A stretch of 64,000 nucleotides of DNA, from the NCBI RefSeq assembly GCF_001311865.1, contig NZ_BBCD01000016.1:1-64000 (forward strand), in the 5' to 3' direction. Within the stretch, counting starts at the first letter, position 1; each line of letters starts with the position of its first letter. The DNA is from Piscibacillus salipiscarius JCM 13188 (GTDB lineage: Bacteria > Bacillota > Bacilli > Bacillales > Alkalibacillaceae). A program made the translations under genes and the position numbers. Shown one piece after another: positions 51,868 to 62,788 of this stretch. The notes below the pieces were generated by a model. That model had not been told where the DNA came from, ran no database searches, and saw nothing but the letters and a program-made list of their open reading frames with translations.

Positions 51868-51906
51868 AAAAAAGGGTGTAGAGCAATTCACTCTACACCC
51901 TTTTTG
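51868..51906 (-). terminator. Strong terminator after the giant protease
   Basis: GGGTGTAGAG pairs perfectly with CTCTACACCC, with A and T runs on both sides, so it can act in both directions. Confidence 0.9.
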
Positions 51907-51929
51907 CTATGGCTTATTAATGTGTAATC

Positions 51930-54900
51930 TTACCAAAGGCTTGGACCATTTCCTTTATATAAACCAAGGCCAAGTCCGTTCCCTTTGCCTTTACTTTTAC
52001 CTTTACCCTTTCCTTTTCCTTTCCCATTTCCATTACCATTATCATCTTCAACTACTGTAATTTTACCCTCAGCTTGTTTAAGTGTTTGGTTTCCAAATTC
52101 ATCAGTAGCTTTTACTTGAATAACAGCTCCTTCTGCTTCTAATCCTTTAGGTGCTGTCCAGTAACCGATGTAATGGCCATCTTCCATTTCCATCATTGGC
52201 AATTCAGTTGCATTTTGGACACCAAATGTTAATGGCATTAGGATTGAGAATCTAGCATCTAAGTCTGTTTCACTATCAAACTCAATGATCACTGTTTCAC
52301 CAGCCTCAACTGTTTGATCTTCTGTTGGTGTAAGATTCTCAATTTCAGGTGCAGTGTAATCCGCCTCTACTTCTATTGACTGACTGGATGTGTTACCTGC
52401 CTTATCAGAAGCTTCAACTTCAATGACATTAACACCTTTATCTAAGATGATTCGTTTAGAATATTGACCATCCTCAACAGTTGCTTCTTGACCATTAACC
52501 AATACTGAGTCTAAATGGTCATCGCTTATCTGACCTTCAACAGTTACGGTTTCACTATTTAATAGATCACCATCACTAGGGTTATCAATAGTTATCTCAG
52601 GTGCTGCTGTATCTAGGGTTACCGATACAACATCAGATTCATTAGCCTGTTCACCATTAACAATATTAATAGCTTGAAGGTCATTATTTCCTTCTTCTAA
52701 TTGAACTGGCATACTGAATTCGCCATTTTCACCAATTTCAACTGATCCAACTTCTTCTCCGTTATTTAATAGTTGAACTGTCGTAGTTGGTGAAGCAGTA
52801 CCTTCTACTGTAATTTCAGTTTCATTTGTAATTAATCCACTAGATGGATTGGTGATTTGGACGTCTTCTACTGCGTAATCTACACGAGCTCTGATCATGT
52901 AGTTACCTTCAGCAGCAGGAGATGGTGACCACGTACCACCTACAGACTGATAACTTCTTTCAGCATTTGGACTACTTTCATCAGTTGCTAGCCCTGGTAC
53001 ATTAGGGTTAGCACCCGTTTGTACATAGACCATGTAGAAGTCACCATCTACTTGAATGTTATATTCACGTAAATCAACAACTGTCCACTGATCTAAGTCT
53101 CTAATAGCCTCAGCATCAATAGGTCCTGCTAATTTTTCACCAGGTAAACCATCAGAACCACTAGCATCCCAAACTTCTACGGCGAATTCAGTTCCGCCTG
53201 GACTAGGCCAATCTGTTCCGTGGAATTGGAAGACACCATCAGTTACGACAGCTTCGTCCTCCCCTTCAGGAAGAGACATCTTAACAGCCCACTTATTGCC
53301 CGCATCATAGAATGCACGAGCGTTTTCAGCTGTGCCATCATCGTAACCAATTTCACCACCTGGGTAAGTGTACATCGGCTCCAATTCAATGTTAAGTTCT
53401 TGGTCACCATCGAGATTAACCTCGAACTCGTCACCGTGGAAACCTTGAGCATAGACTTTAAGAGTATAGGTTCCTTCGTATGCTGTTAGATCATAATTAC
53501 CGTTAGCATCTGTTTGTACTGGATCAACGTTAGCATCTTCTACCAATAGTAACGTTGCCCCTTCTACAGGGTTACCAGAGTTTGCGCTAGTAACTTGACC
53601 CGATAATGTTGCTTGAGGTAATTCTTCTAAAACAAAATTAGCTGTTACCGTTTCATCCGCTTCTAAGTTTACCGATTGTTCCTCTGAAGCGAAACCATAA
53701 GTTTCAGCTTTAACTGTAAACTCACCTGCTGGATGTACGAATGAGAAACTTCCATCAGCTGGATTTGTATTTACTGACTTGCCACTTTCAAGTACAGAAA
53801 CCTGCGCACCAAGTGGAAGGTTGCTTACTTCTTCATCATTTAATTCTAACGAATCAGAAGCTGGTTTCTTCATAAGTGGTTCAATCTTAGACGGATCTAC
53901 TTCTGGAGCATCTTTCTTAGCTTTATCGATTATTTTCTTAGGCTGGATTGATGCTTTATTACCACCGATTGAAGTATCGGTTAAGGTTACATCATCGATA
54001 TACCAACCCGCTCTAGTAATAATGCTATCTGAATCTAAGTTAAATGCTATATAGACACGTTCACCAGCATATTCAGATAGATCAAGCTCCATTGTATTCC
54101 ACGCTTCATCATCACCAGTTAACTCTTGTAATGACTCCCAGTTTTCCATGTCTTGTGAAATAAAGACATTACCATAATCCCAACCAGATTCAATGTTATA
54201 CCAGCTTTCAAATTGTAAGAAAGAGTCGCCTTCCGGTAAATCAATTGGAGGCATTAACAAGGTTGAGTTTTCACTATTGTTGTAATCACCACTTAAACCA
54301 GTTGCATAAACATTTTCACCAGAAACTGCCTCTCCTGGACCTGACGTCGGCTCACCACGCTCCCAAGAGATATTGTCACCATATACTTGCCAACCTATTG
54401 CAGGATCCTCAAAATCACTTGAGTAACCGACCGTAATTCCTGAATCGATTGCAACAGTATAGTCATCACTTACAACATCATTACCGCCAAAATCACTGAC
54501 AGTAATTGAGTAAGTCAATTCACCTTCTAATACATCTTCTCCAGGAATAGTCGCCTCGAATATTCCGGATTTAAAGTTACCTTCAGTACGAGTAGCTTCA
54601 ACTGTGTTTTCGTCACCGTTTTCGTTAACATAGCTAACTTCAACAGACGTTACACTTACGTTGTCACTAGCTTGTATAGATAAATCTAAATCCATTTCGG
54701 AGAATGCTTGTTCAGGTGCATCATGTTCAAAAGTAGGCGCTTCTTCATCCTCACCTTCCATAGTAACAGCACCCTCAATTGTACCTAAACCATCCATTAC
54801 AGATGAAACTGCGTTATAAGCATCAACTAAACCAGAACCAAAACCATTGTTTGGTGATTCTGGATATTCACTGTTTGTTAACGGAGTTGCTGTTGACATT

Positions 54901-56291
54901 AAAATTTCTTCCATGTCATCAACAGATAAGCCAGCATTAGCTTCTAACAATAATGCTGCGACACCAGATACTGCTGGCCCTGACATAGACGTTCCATTCC
55001 AACCACCTTCATATCCACCGCCTGGAACTGAAGAACGGATGTTGACGCCAGGAGCTGAAATATCTGGTTTGATCTCATCGTATGGAGATGGACCTTCTAA
55101 AGAGAAGCTTGCCAAGTTATTATCACTATCAGTTGCACCTGTTGCAAAAGATTCAGGATAATTTGCAGGTACAGCAACTGACCCTGGACCGCCTGGGTTC
55201 GTAAGTGTTGTATTACCAGCTGAGAACTCTGGGAAAATTCCTGCAGCTCTCCAAGCTTTAACAACATCACGATACCATTCGTCTAAACCAGGACCGCCAC
55301 CCCAAGAGTTGTTCACAACATCTGGAGCTTTAGTTACATCTCCACCTGGAGCTAATATCCATTCACCACCAGCTAGGATATCCACATCAGAACCACTTCC
55401 ACTAGAGTTGAATATTTTAACTCCAATAAATTGAGCTCCCGGGGCTACCCCAACTTGGTTTGATCCGTCAGGCTCACTACCTACCATAGTACCTGTAACG
55501 TGGGTACCATGTCCATGATCGTCATATGCAGCTTCTTCACCATAAACTGGATCGTAGAAACTGTAGGTGTGATCAACCTCATCAGTTGATGCATCATAGC
55601 CACGGTATTTTTCTTTTAATGCTGGGTGATCCCACTGAACACCTGTATCAAGAGCAGCAACTACGATACCTGACCCGTCAATACCCATATCCCATACTTC
55701 TGGTGCATTAACTTGTTCAACGTTCCATTCTACATTAGTAATTTCGGATTCTATTTTTTAGCATCCGAATCTACTGAAACTTTATTTAATTGTCTAGTTT
55801 CGTTAGGTAATAGTTTTTCAACTTCATTGAAAGATGCTAGTTTCTCAGCCACCTTTTATTGGCAGTAACAGCAATAGCATTAACAATATGGTAAGAATGG
55901 TAATCTTTAACCACACCTTCTTGCTTTGCCTCTTCTAAGAAATTCTTAACGTTAGCCTGAGAAATATCTGCAGTTGCTTTTAATTCTGATATGACAGACG
56001 AACGTTGTTGCAATTCCGCATTAAATGAAGTTAGACCATTTTTCTGTGCTTTATTCTTTGCTTCTTTAGCTACTTTTTGTACATCAGCCTTTTCTTTAAA
56101 TTTGACTAAGAATGTCACATTTTCTTCTGCATTGAATTCTTGAGTCAATCGTTTACTGATTTTTGTTGAACTGTCTTAGTTGACTCTTTCAATGAAGTAG
56201 ATGCATTACCTGGTTCGGCAAATACCATGCTTGGCATTGCCATCGTCCATATTAGTGTCAATGAAACGATCAATTTAACCCATCTAGACAA
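51930..56291 (-). CDS. Giant secreted serine protease, bacillopeptidase F-like (S8), frameshifted
   Basis: About 1,450 residues. The start is a TTG 9 bases after GGAGGAGG; SRWVKLIVSLTLIWTMAM to FA is a signal peptide, followed by an I9-like propeptide. Catalytic residues: Asp in AALDTGVQWDHPAL, His in DDHGHGTHVTGTMVGS, Ser in NGTSMSGPAVSG. After the protease come a MAM/jelly-roll-like domain (WYNIESGWDYG), CarboxypepD-regulatory-like repeats (SGQVTSANSGNPVEGATLLL), Big-like repeats (ITVEGTASPTTTVQ, VTVEGQISDDHLDSV) and a Gly/Lys tail with GKGKGKGKGK. Shifts lie near 56160, 55850 and 55755. It is strongly acidic until the tail. Confidence 0.9.
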
Positions 56292-56763
56292 TGAATTTCC
56301 TCCTCCCAATTTTTAAAAACTATGAAGAGTCCTGTTGTAATTTAGCAATCCTCCTTCCTGTAAAAATTTCTAATGTAGAATCTTGATTGTTAGTGTTAAT
56401 ATAATAGAAAGAGAAGAACATTTTCTGTCAAATATTGTCGAATTTTTTCCTTAAAAATGGAAATGATTACTAAGTATTAGATGGTTAACCTTAATATGGT
56501 AAACATGTCCCAATTTAAGTAGAACTATATGATTAATTATCTGAAAAATGAATTATTATTCATAAAATTTAATAAATAGTATCTATCATGTTGTTTAGAA
56601 TTAAAAGAATTAACTAGGGTTCCACAACTAAAGAACGTCATTTCTTCCTATTTATTGTAAAAAAACACCCATAATAAACTAGATTAATGTTGGTGGTTAT
56701 ATGTTTATTTAATGAAAAAACCCTACAAGGTATTTAAGACATCTATAAGGGGGGATATAAATT
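56292..56763. other. AT-rich intergenic region between divergent bpr-like and pcp genes
   Basis: About 470 bases without a gene. It holds the minus-strand promoter of the protease and the leader of pcp with GGGGGGAT. The minus-strand leader also has AGGAAGGAGG followed at once by TTG and eleven codons, but the spacing is too short to support a leader peptide. Nothing else recognisable was seen. Confidence 0.6.
56401..56431 (-). promoter_or_regulatory. Candidate promoter of the giant protease
   Basis: On the minus strand TTGACA (56426-56431) is a perfect -35, with TATTAT (56401-56406) 19 bases away, slightly longer than the usual 17. Confidence 0.5.
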
Positions 56764-57363
56764 TTGAAAAAAATTTTACTTACTGGCTTTGAGCCGTTCT
56801 TGATGTTTAAGAAAAACCCAACAGTGGAAATTGCTCAATATTTGAATGGTAAAACCATCGATGAATATGAAATAACAAGTCGTATATTAACTGTTGATTT
56901 TAATCATTCAGGACAGGAGATGGTTAAGGCGATTGAGGAAGTGAAGCCAAATGTTGTGGTAGCATTAGGTCTGGCTGGTAATCGGAGGCACATAACACCA
57001 GAACGAATAGCGGTTAATTGTAATGATGGTCCAGAAGACAACCAAGGCTACAAACCATCAGGGGAGAAAATTGTAGATGATGGTCCAGATGGATACTTTT
57101 CGACATTACCCATTTATGAGATGGTCGGTATTATGAAACAGCATGGTTATCCAGCGTCAATTTCAAATAGTGCTGGAACATATTTATGTAATCATGTCAT
57201 GTATCAAGCTCTACATTATGCCAAGACAACCGGGTTAGTTGATCAAGCTGGGTTTATTCACATTCCACCTTCACATGAGATGGCGATTGAGCAGCCCCAA
57301 CTTGCAAGCTGGTCACAAACGGATTTGAATAACGCAATCGAATTGTGCTTAAGTAAGCTTTAA
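56764..57363 (+). CDS. pcp: Pyroglutamyl-peptidase I
   Basis: A cysteine peptidase that removes N-terminal pyroglutamate. It begins KKILLTGFEPF, and the catalytic triad is Glu80 (ITPERIAVN), Cys142 (SAGTYLCNHVMY) and His166 (FIHIPPSHE). 199 residues, intact, standard length. The start is TTG, seven bases after GGGGGGAT. Confidence 0.95.
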   Translation: MKKILLTGFEPFLMFKKNPTVEIAQYLNGKTIDEYEITSRILTVDFNHSGQEMVKAIEEVKPNVVVALGLAGNRRHITPERIAVNCNDGPEDNQGYKPSGEKIVDDGPDGYFSTLPIYEMVGIMKQHGYPASISNSAGTYLCNHVMYQALHYAKTTGLVDQAGFIHIPPSHEMAIEQPQLASWSQTDLNNAIELCLSKL

Positions 57364-57378
57364 TCTTAAAAGAGAAAC

Positions 57379-57415
57379 GCCTACCGTAACCTTTTATTGG
57401 GGGTAGGCACTTCTT
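57379..57415 (+). terminator. Hairpin after pcp
   Basis: GCCTACC pairs with GGTAGGC across a 16-base loop, then ACTTCTTATTATT. The U-tract is mediocre. Confidence 0.5.
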
Positions 57416-57431
57416 ATTATTATATTAATCA

Positions 57432-57988
57432 TTACAGCCGGTCTTCCTCATCTTGAATAATTAAATCTTCCTCTGTCATTCCATCTAAAAGATCTCTATA
57501 CCTATGTGCAATACGGCTAGAAGCATTCGCAGCAATACTTCCAATGATATCGTCTAAAACGTGTGGCAACGTTCCCCTTCTTTTGTATCTAATCTTTCTA
57601 TTACTCCAACTTTTGTTTGTCTAGGTGACCATAGGTGGTAACGGCAATACTTCCGTAACCTAGTGCAGCACCTAAAGCAATGGTTTCATCTACTCCAAAA
57701 AAGACCTTCATCTTTAGCAATTAATGATTGAAGTGGTTCAGATAAAAGCTCTTTTTCTGCCAATACATCTAATTCCACTCCAACTAAGATAGCGTGTTGG
57801 ATTTCTCTTTTCTCTAGTACGCGATCGACACTTTCAATACAGTCATCAATAGTAAGCGATGAATGATAAGGGTGTTGCATTAAATAAACGACATCTGCAA
57901 TATCACGAATGGACACTCCTCGTTCTTGCAACCTGTCTCTTGCAGCCTGTTCAATTTCCTTACTATTAATATGAGAATGCACCGTCAT
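57432..57988 (-). CDS. YutG-like phosphatidylglycerophosphatase A family protein, frameshifted
   Basis: About 166 residues of the PgpA/YutG family. HSHINSKEIEQAARDRLQER, YLMQHPYHSSLTIDDC and LVGVELDVLAEKELL are at the N-terminus. After shifts near 57705 and 57575 come FGVDETIALGAALGYGSIAV and DDIIGSIAANASSRIAHRYR. These Asp-rich patches form the metal site of the family. ATG at 57988 is 7 bases after the GGGGG ribosome site. In Bacillus this protein likely dephosphorylates PG-phosphate or is a soluble relative. Confidence 0.82.
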
Positions 57989-58167
57989 CGTCATACCCCC
58001 TTATATAACTATTATATCACTGGACAAATTTCTAAGGTTTGATTAATTTAACTAATTTATCAGAATATATTTGTAGTTGCTTAAAGTTCGATATCTATTT
58101 TATTTGTGATAAAATTATTTTGAAAGTTCTTTATACAACTTGCAACGCTACAGATGGAGGTTTAATT

Positions 58168-58891
58168 TTGGGTAGACAGGGTACGATGTTGGATAAGGAA
58201 ATTAAGAGTCAATATTTAGATGAAACATTTGTTATTAAAATTTATAAGCCAGAAAACTTCTCACCTCTTTATAAGTATCACATTTGCATCATGCAAGATG
58301 GTGACGATTATTATCAATTAGGACGAGCCGCTACTGTTAGCGATCGTTTACACAGTAAAAGTGAAATTGAAAATACAATCTTTGCAGGTATACATTATAA
58401 AGATCGTTACGATCGTTGGGATAAATATCATCCTGATGGCGAAAAATGATGCCTATATGAAATTTTTAGTCTTTGAAGTGATTCCGATGCTTGAAAAGGA
58501 ATTGCCTAGTTATCATGTCGGTTCAACACGTGTTTTAATGGGGGATTCTTTAGGAGGTACATTGTCCTTAATGACAGCCATCAAGTATCCGAATAACTTT
58601 GGTAAAGTCATCATGCAATCCCCTTACGTCGATGACAGAGTGATAGAAGCTGTTAAAGAATCTAATGAAATAGCAAACATGACGATTTATCATACAATTG
58701 GACTTGATGAAACAGAAGTTCCTACTACAAAAGATGGCACCGAAGACTTTCTATCCCCTAACCGAGAACTTAATAACATGTTAGAAGATCTCGTTAATGA
58801 TTATGTGTATAAAGAATTAGAAGGTAAACACACTTGGAAGCAATGGCAGAAAGATTTACCTGAGGCCATTAAGAAAATTTTTAACAATTGA
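58168..58891 (+). CDS. Putative esterase, YjcH-like alpha/beta hydrolase, frameshifted
   Basis: About 241 residues. TTG at 58168 follows ATGGAGG. The protein has ICIMQDGDDYYQLGR (oxyanion region), the nucleophile elbow VLMGDSLGGTLSLMTAI, and a C-terminal GKHTWKQWQKDLPEAIK with the His, typical of the enterochelin-esterase-like group. One shift near 58445. It precedes yjcG and yjcF as in B. subtilis, in reverse order relative to those genes. Confidence 0.85.
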
Positions 58892-58984
58892 GTCTATAGA
58901 TTGAGGAAACATTAATTGTTTTTTGTTATAATAGAAAATAGACCTTATATGATACGCTAAGATTATTAATTAGGAGGGAATTAC

Positions 58985-59506
58985 ATGTCAACATTAAACT
59001 ACGGAATCGCAGTTTTTCCATCTAAAGAAATTCAAGACATCGCTAACTCTTACAGAAAGAGATATGATCCGAGATATAATAAAATTCCGCCACATATTAC
59101 GTTAAAAGAACGTTTTGAAGCAACTCCAGATGAGATTAAAGACATTACGTCTGAACTCGATCGAATTGCTGCAGAAACTAACCCATTTGATATTGAGATT
59201 AAAAAGGTTAGCTCATTTAGTCCTGTTACAAACACAGTTTATTTAAAGGTTGAGCCAAATGACACTTTAACAAGTTTAAATCAAAAAATGAATGAAGGTA
59301 AGTTTCCTGTATCACAACAATTCGCTTTTGTGCCTCATATTACAATCAGTCAAGATTTATCAGAGGACGAGCATTCAGATGTGTACGGTAGTATGAGAAT
59401 GTTAGAATTCGACTTACAAGACCATATTGATCGCTTCCAATTGTTATACCAATTAGAAGATGGTTCTTGGACTGTTTATGAAACATTTAAACTAGGTCGT
59501 AACTAA
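58985..59506 (+). CDS. yjcG: 2H phosphoesterase/2'-5' RNA ligase family protein YjcG
   Basis: An intact 173-residue protein with the two HxT motifs of the 2H phosphoesterase fold: IPPHITLKERF and FVPHITISQDL. It probably acts on 2',5' or cyclic phosphodiester bonds; the substrate is unknown. AGGAGGG precedes the ATG, and it directly adjoins the yjcF gene, which starts one base after its stop. Confidence 0.92.
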   Translation: MSTLNYGIAVFPSKEIQDIANSYRKRYDPRYNKIPPHITLKERFEATPDEIKDITSELDRIAAETNPFDIEIKKVSSFSPVTNTVYLKVEPNDTLTSLNQKMNEGKFPVSQQFAFVPHITISQDLSEDEHSDVYGSMRMLEFDLQDHIDRFQLLYQLEDGSWTVYETFKLGRN

Positions 59507-59932
59507 ATGAATATTAAACTAGTTGACACAAAAGAACAGTTGGAAGATGCCTATCAGGTTCGGTCGGAAGTATTTATTAAAGAACAGAACGTGCCGCCAG
59601 AAATTGAAGTAGATGAACACGAAAGTGAAGCAGTTCATTTTGTTGGATATTTAGATGAAAAACCCGTTGCTGCTAGTCGCCTAAGACTATTAGACGATTA
59701 CGGTAAATTCGAAAGAATCTGTGTTCTGAAAGAATTACGCGGTAAGCATTATGGACAACAAATCATTCAAGAAATGGAAGATTATTTAGTCTCACAAAAG
59801 GTCAAAAAAGCAAAATTAAATGCACAGACACATGCGGAAGAATTTTATAAACGAATTGGTTACGAAACGATTTCTGATGAGTTTATGGATGCTGGAATTC
59901 CTCATGTAACAATGATTAAAGAACTAAGCTGA
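59507..59932 (+). CDS. yjcF: GNAT family N-acetyltransferase YjcF
   Basis: An intact 141-residue GNAT enzyme. VFIKEQNVPPEIEVDEHESEAVHFV is the YjcF N-terminal signature, and ICVLKELRGKHYGQQIIQEME is the acetyl-CoA pyrophosphate loop (R/Q-x-x-G-x-G/A variant). It has no space from yjcG and shares its operon. The acceptor is unknown. Confidence 0.9.
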   Translation: MNIKLVDTKEQLEDAYQVRSEVFIKEQNVPPEIEVDEHESEAVHFVGYLDEKPVAASRLRLLDDYGKFERICVLKELRGKHYGQQIIQEMEDYLVSQKVKKAKLNAQTHAEEFYKRIGYETISDEFMDAGIPHVTMIKELS

Positions 59933-59955
59933 CGGAACAATGCCGTCAGCTTTTT
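59927..59955 (+). terminator. Intrinsic terminator after yjcF
   Basis: AGCTGACGG pairs with CCGTCAGCT, followed by TTTTTCTTA. It begins inside the yjcF stop region. Confidence 0.9.
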
Positions 59956-60037
59956 CTTATTATTAAGTATGTATCGATTAGACGTTGGCCATAATGTATA
60001 AAAGCTTGTGCACTTTTCTTTCGGGATGGTGAATCAT

Positions 60038-60713
60038 ATGGATATGAATTTTGTAAAAATCCTAGTTGAAAGCTTAGTAGGGTTTCTTGCTCTTTTGTCT
60101 TAACAAAAGTATTAGGTAAATCCCAAATTACACAAATCACAGCTTTTGATTTTATCGCAGCTTTAGTATTAGGTGAGTTAGTTGGTAATGGACTTTATGA
60201 TCCTGAAGTAGGAATTTCTCAAGTTATATTTGCGATAACGATATGGGGAGCACTTATCTATACAACAGAATGGGTTACTCAGAAATATAGACGTTCGAGA
60301 TCTTTATTAGAGGGGAGCCCTGCCATAGTTATACGTAAAGGAAAAATCCAGCGGGATGTTATGAAAAGAATAAATTAGATGTCAATCAATTAATGCACTT
60401 ACTAAGGGATAAAGATATATTCTCGATTCAAGAAGTGGAATATGCAATATTTGAGACTAATGGTTCAATCAATGTCCTAAAAAAGTATATATATCAAACA
60501 CCAACAAACGAATTTTTTAAAGCTCCTCCTCAAGAGACCATTTTACCAATGGCAATCATTACTGATGGAGAACTAGTAAAAGAAAATTTATTAGAAATTG
60601 AGTGGGATGAACAACAAGTAATTGATGAAATTAAAGGTCAAGGATTAACAATTGAAGAAGTCATGTATGCAGAATACAACAAAGAGGAAGGGCTGTATGT
60701 GATGCCATACTAG
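60038..60713 (+). CDS. DUF421/YetF family membrane protein, frameshifted
   Basis: About 224 residues: a short N-terminal membrane region (VESLVGFLALL, FDFIAALVLGELVGNGLYD, VIFAITIWGALIYTTEW) and a soluble C-terminal domain (GSPAIVIRKGKIQRDVM, DVNQLMHLLRDKDIFSIQEVE, YAIFETNGSINVLKK, ETILPMAIITDGELV). This is the YetF layout, thought to be a spore or envelope protein of unknown function. Shifts lie near 60098 and 60370. GGATGGTGA precedes the ATG. Confidence 0.85.
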
Positions 60714-61613
60714 CTCCCTTCCTCTTTTACTTTAAAGATCCAGCGAAAATCTTTGATATAGTGTTCAATTCTATCTTCGTTAATAAGAGCGGTGATATAG
60801 GCTGTTACAGCCGTTCTAAAAAGGAGAAATGGACCAAGTAAGTCACTTTTAACCTTCATCATCGTACACATTCTTGCTACAATTTCTTCGTGAGAGACGG
60901 TAGGTTTTTCTGCAATTTCTCCATACACTTTTTCTAGTAACATCTGATGGTAGTCTATGTTAGCCTCAATCGTTTCAACAAATTGTTGTTCATATGGACC
61001 GTGCCCTGGCACAGCACCTTTAACTTGAACAGTTTTTAATTTTTCAAGGCTTTTAACTGCTTTATCAACACTAGTAATGTAAGGTATTTTATGTTTCTTT
61101 ATTTCTTCTTTACCAAAATAACTGTCAGCAGCATACAAAGTGTCATAAATATTAATTGCTAGTTGGTGATAACTATGGCCTGGTGTTGCGATCGCTTCAA
61201 ACTCAAATTTATCTACTTTCTGATACCCTTCCTCAATCTCAATATCAACCTTTACCTCTGGTCCTTCTAAAAATTTATTTCTCAGTTCATCTAATGGATC
61301 ATTTCCAGAGAATAAATAAGTTGGTTCGAGAATGGGATTTTCTATAATAGCCCTCTCAAATGTAGGTGCGATTACTTTAACACCATATTGTTTAACTAAA
61401 TAAGCTGCGCCTCCGTAATGATCAGCATGTGCATGTGTTATAAGCAGATGTGTAATAGGTAGGTTTTTCGTCAAGCTGGCGCACTACTTTACGTATCGCA
61501 GAACGGTCAATGGCTGCATCAATTAACATGCCTTGATTTTCACGATGTATAAACCCGACATTAACAGAACTCATGAATACATAACAATTATCATTGAGCT
61601 GCATCATTTGCAT
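60710..61613 (-). CDS. MBL-fold metallo-hydrolase, frameshifted
   Basis: About 300 residues. LNDNCYVFMSSVNVGFIHRE begins the fold; HLLITHAHADHYGGAAYLV is the metal-binding HxHxDH motif, TPGHSYHQLAINI and VPGHGPYEQQ carry further ligands. A shift near 61480 splits the first 45 residues. It converges with yetF by 4 bases. The family is broad (glyoxalase II, lactonase); the substrate is open. Confidence 0.85.
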
Positions 61614-61641
61614 CAGAATTTACTCCTTGTACTTGTCGTTA

Positions 61642-61920
61642 CTATACAGATTCGCTAAAGTTCTGACCTTTTCCTGTTATATCTGCTAAATCATCAGGAT
61701 TCATAGTTGTGTATTTAGATGTCTTTGTTTGATAAATTGATAGTTTTGGAACGGGCTTGACTTTTAATTCGTCATCGTAGGTATCTTTTTGCCGTTTAAC
61801 TTTTTGAAACTCAGCTCTAAAAACACGCTCTAATGTTAATTCCTGTTTATGACTTTTTGAAATATGGCGATTATGATATTGACGGTACTGATGAAAATCG
61901 ACAGGTGCGATATAACCCAT
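61642..61920 (-). CDS. Conserved small hypothetical protein
   Basis: 92 residues, rich in Gln, Lys and Tyr: MGYIAPVDFHQYRQYHNRH, KSHKQELTLERVFRAEFQKV, and a tail of DDLADITGKGQNFSES. AAGGAGGG sits before the ATG. I do not recognise it. Next to spore coat genes it may be a minor coat or spore protein, but that is a guess. Confidence 0.6.
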   Translation of the reverse strand: MGYIAPVDFHQYRQYHNRHISKSHKQELTLERVFRAEFQKVKRQKDTYDDELKVKPVPKLSIYQTKTSKYTTMNPDDLADITGKGQNFSESV

Positions 61921-61994
61921 GATTTTTCCCTCCTTGTTATATCATTTCCCTTTTTCTATTAGATTATTCGTGAACGCTTAATCATTTATGTCCG

Positions 61995-62167
61995 TTATTT
62001 CCCATCAAACCAACTTTCAAACTCTTTACCGAACTTCTCTAAGTTTTGAAGATCCTTGGCTAATTTAGTATCCCATTCTGTTAAATGTTTATATTCCTTA
62101 CCTCCCTTTTTTCAGTTTGCTTTCCAATTTCTATTAATATCTTCTCTAAATCGTGTAGCCATTTCAT
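61995..62167 (-). CDS. Small hypothetical protein, frameshifted
   Basis: Read on the minus strand: MKWLHDLEKILIEIGKQTEK, then, across a shift at AAAAAAGGGAGG, EYKHLTEWDTKLAKDLQNLE and FESWFDGK. About 57 residues, helical and charged, following AAGGGGG. I do not recognise it. The shift in a homopolymer makes the exact joint uncertain. Confidence 0.5.
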
Positions 62168-62210
62168 ATTAAATCCCCCTTATTATATTAGGTATTCGTT
62201 AAAAATATGT

Positions 62211-62247
62211 AAAAAGAACTCGTATGGAGCCATACGAGTTCAAAAAA
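62211..62247 (-). terminator. Intrinsic terminator after the acidic His-rich gene
   Basis: GAACTCGTATGG pairs perfectly with CCATACGAGTTC, flanked by A and T runs on both sides, so it may serve both strands. Confidence 0.85.
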
Positions 62248-62248
62248 T

Positions 62249-62506
62249 CTACATCCAGAAAAATGGTGGCCTGCGGTCACGATGATCATCATCGTGATCC
62301 TCTTCATGATGGTCCTCTTCAGCTTCCTCCATTGTTGATTCTTCCTCCATGACGTGATCTTCGTTCATTTCCATTTCTTCTTCTCTACGACGACGTGGAC
62401 CGAACAAGAAATCACGATCACGGTTGCGATTAGGACGTTCAAACATAACGTTATCAGCTCTTACAACTAAATCTTTAACATGCAGTTCTTTTCTTTCATC
62501 AGACAT
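62249..62506 (-). CDS. Acidic, His/Asp-rich small protein, possible spore coat protein
   Basis: 85 residues. The N-terminus MSDERKELHVKDLVVRADNV is followed by an Arg-rich block (FGPRRRREEEMEM) and then EEDHHEEDHDDDHRDRRPPF with FWM at the end. The second ATG (62506) is better spaced from GGGAG. It is divergent from cotZ, and such low-complexity charged proteins are common in coats. Its His/Asp tail could bind metals. Function inferred only from place. Confidence 0.6.
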   Translation of the reverse strand: MSDERKELHVKDLVVRADNVMFERPNRNRDRDFLFGPRRRREEEMEMNEDHVMEEESTMEEAEEDHHEEDHDDDHRDRRPPFFWM

Positions 62507-62718
62507 TACCATTCACTCCCTCTTCGTAAATGTACGATAATAGTATATTCAACCAACATCGAAGGGCATGGTCGCTTGACCTACTATAAAGAATTTTAAG
62601 AATTTAAGTTGTTTGATTAACATTATGGATTTGGCATGAATCGGGTAAACAATTACATTTTTAGGTTTAGAAAATGTGATATTGCCTAAGAAAAATTTAA
62701 AAAACCATCAATTGCCCA

Positions 62719-62745
62719 CACCCTATCAGGTCAAATGCATAGATT
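62719..62745 (+). promoter_or_regulatory. Candidate sigma-K promoter of cotZ
   Basis: AC (62719-62720) is followed by exactly 16 bases and then CATAGATTA, matching the sigma-K consensus AC-N16-CATANNNTA. It lies 44 bases before the chosen cotZ start. Confidence 0.65.
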
Positions 62746-62788
62746 AATAACGTAAGAAAGGTCATATGACTAAGAAAGGAGAATGACA

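Noticed and set aside
56292-56360. Leader peptide ORF before the giant protease (TTG with eleven codons)
   Set aside because: The ribosome site touches the start codon, leaving no room for spacing.
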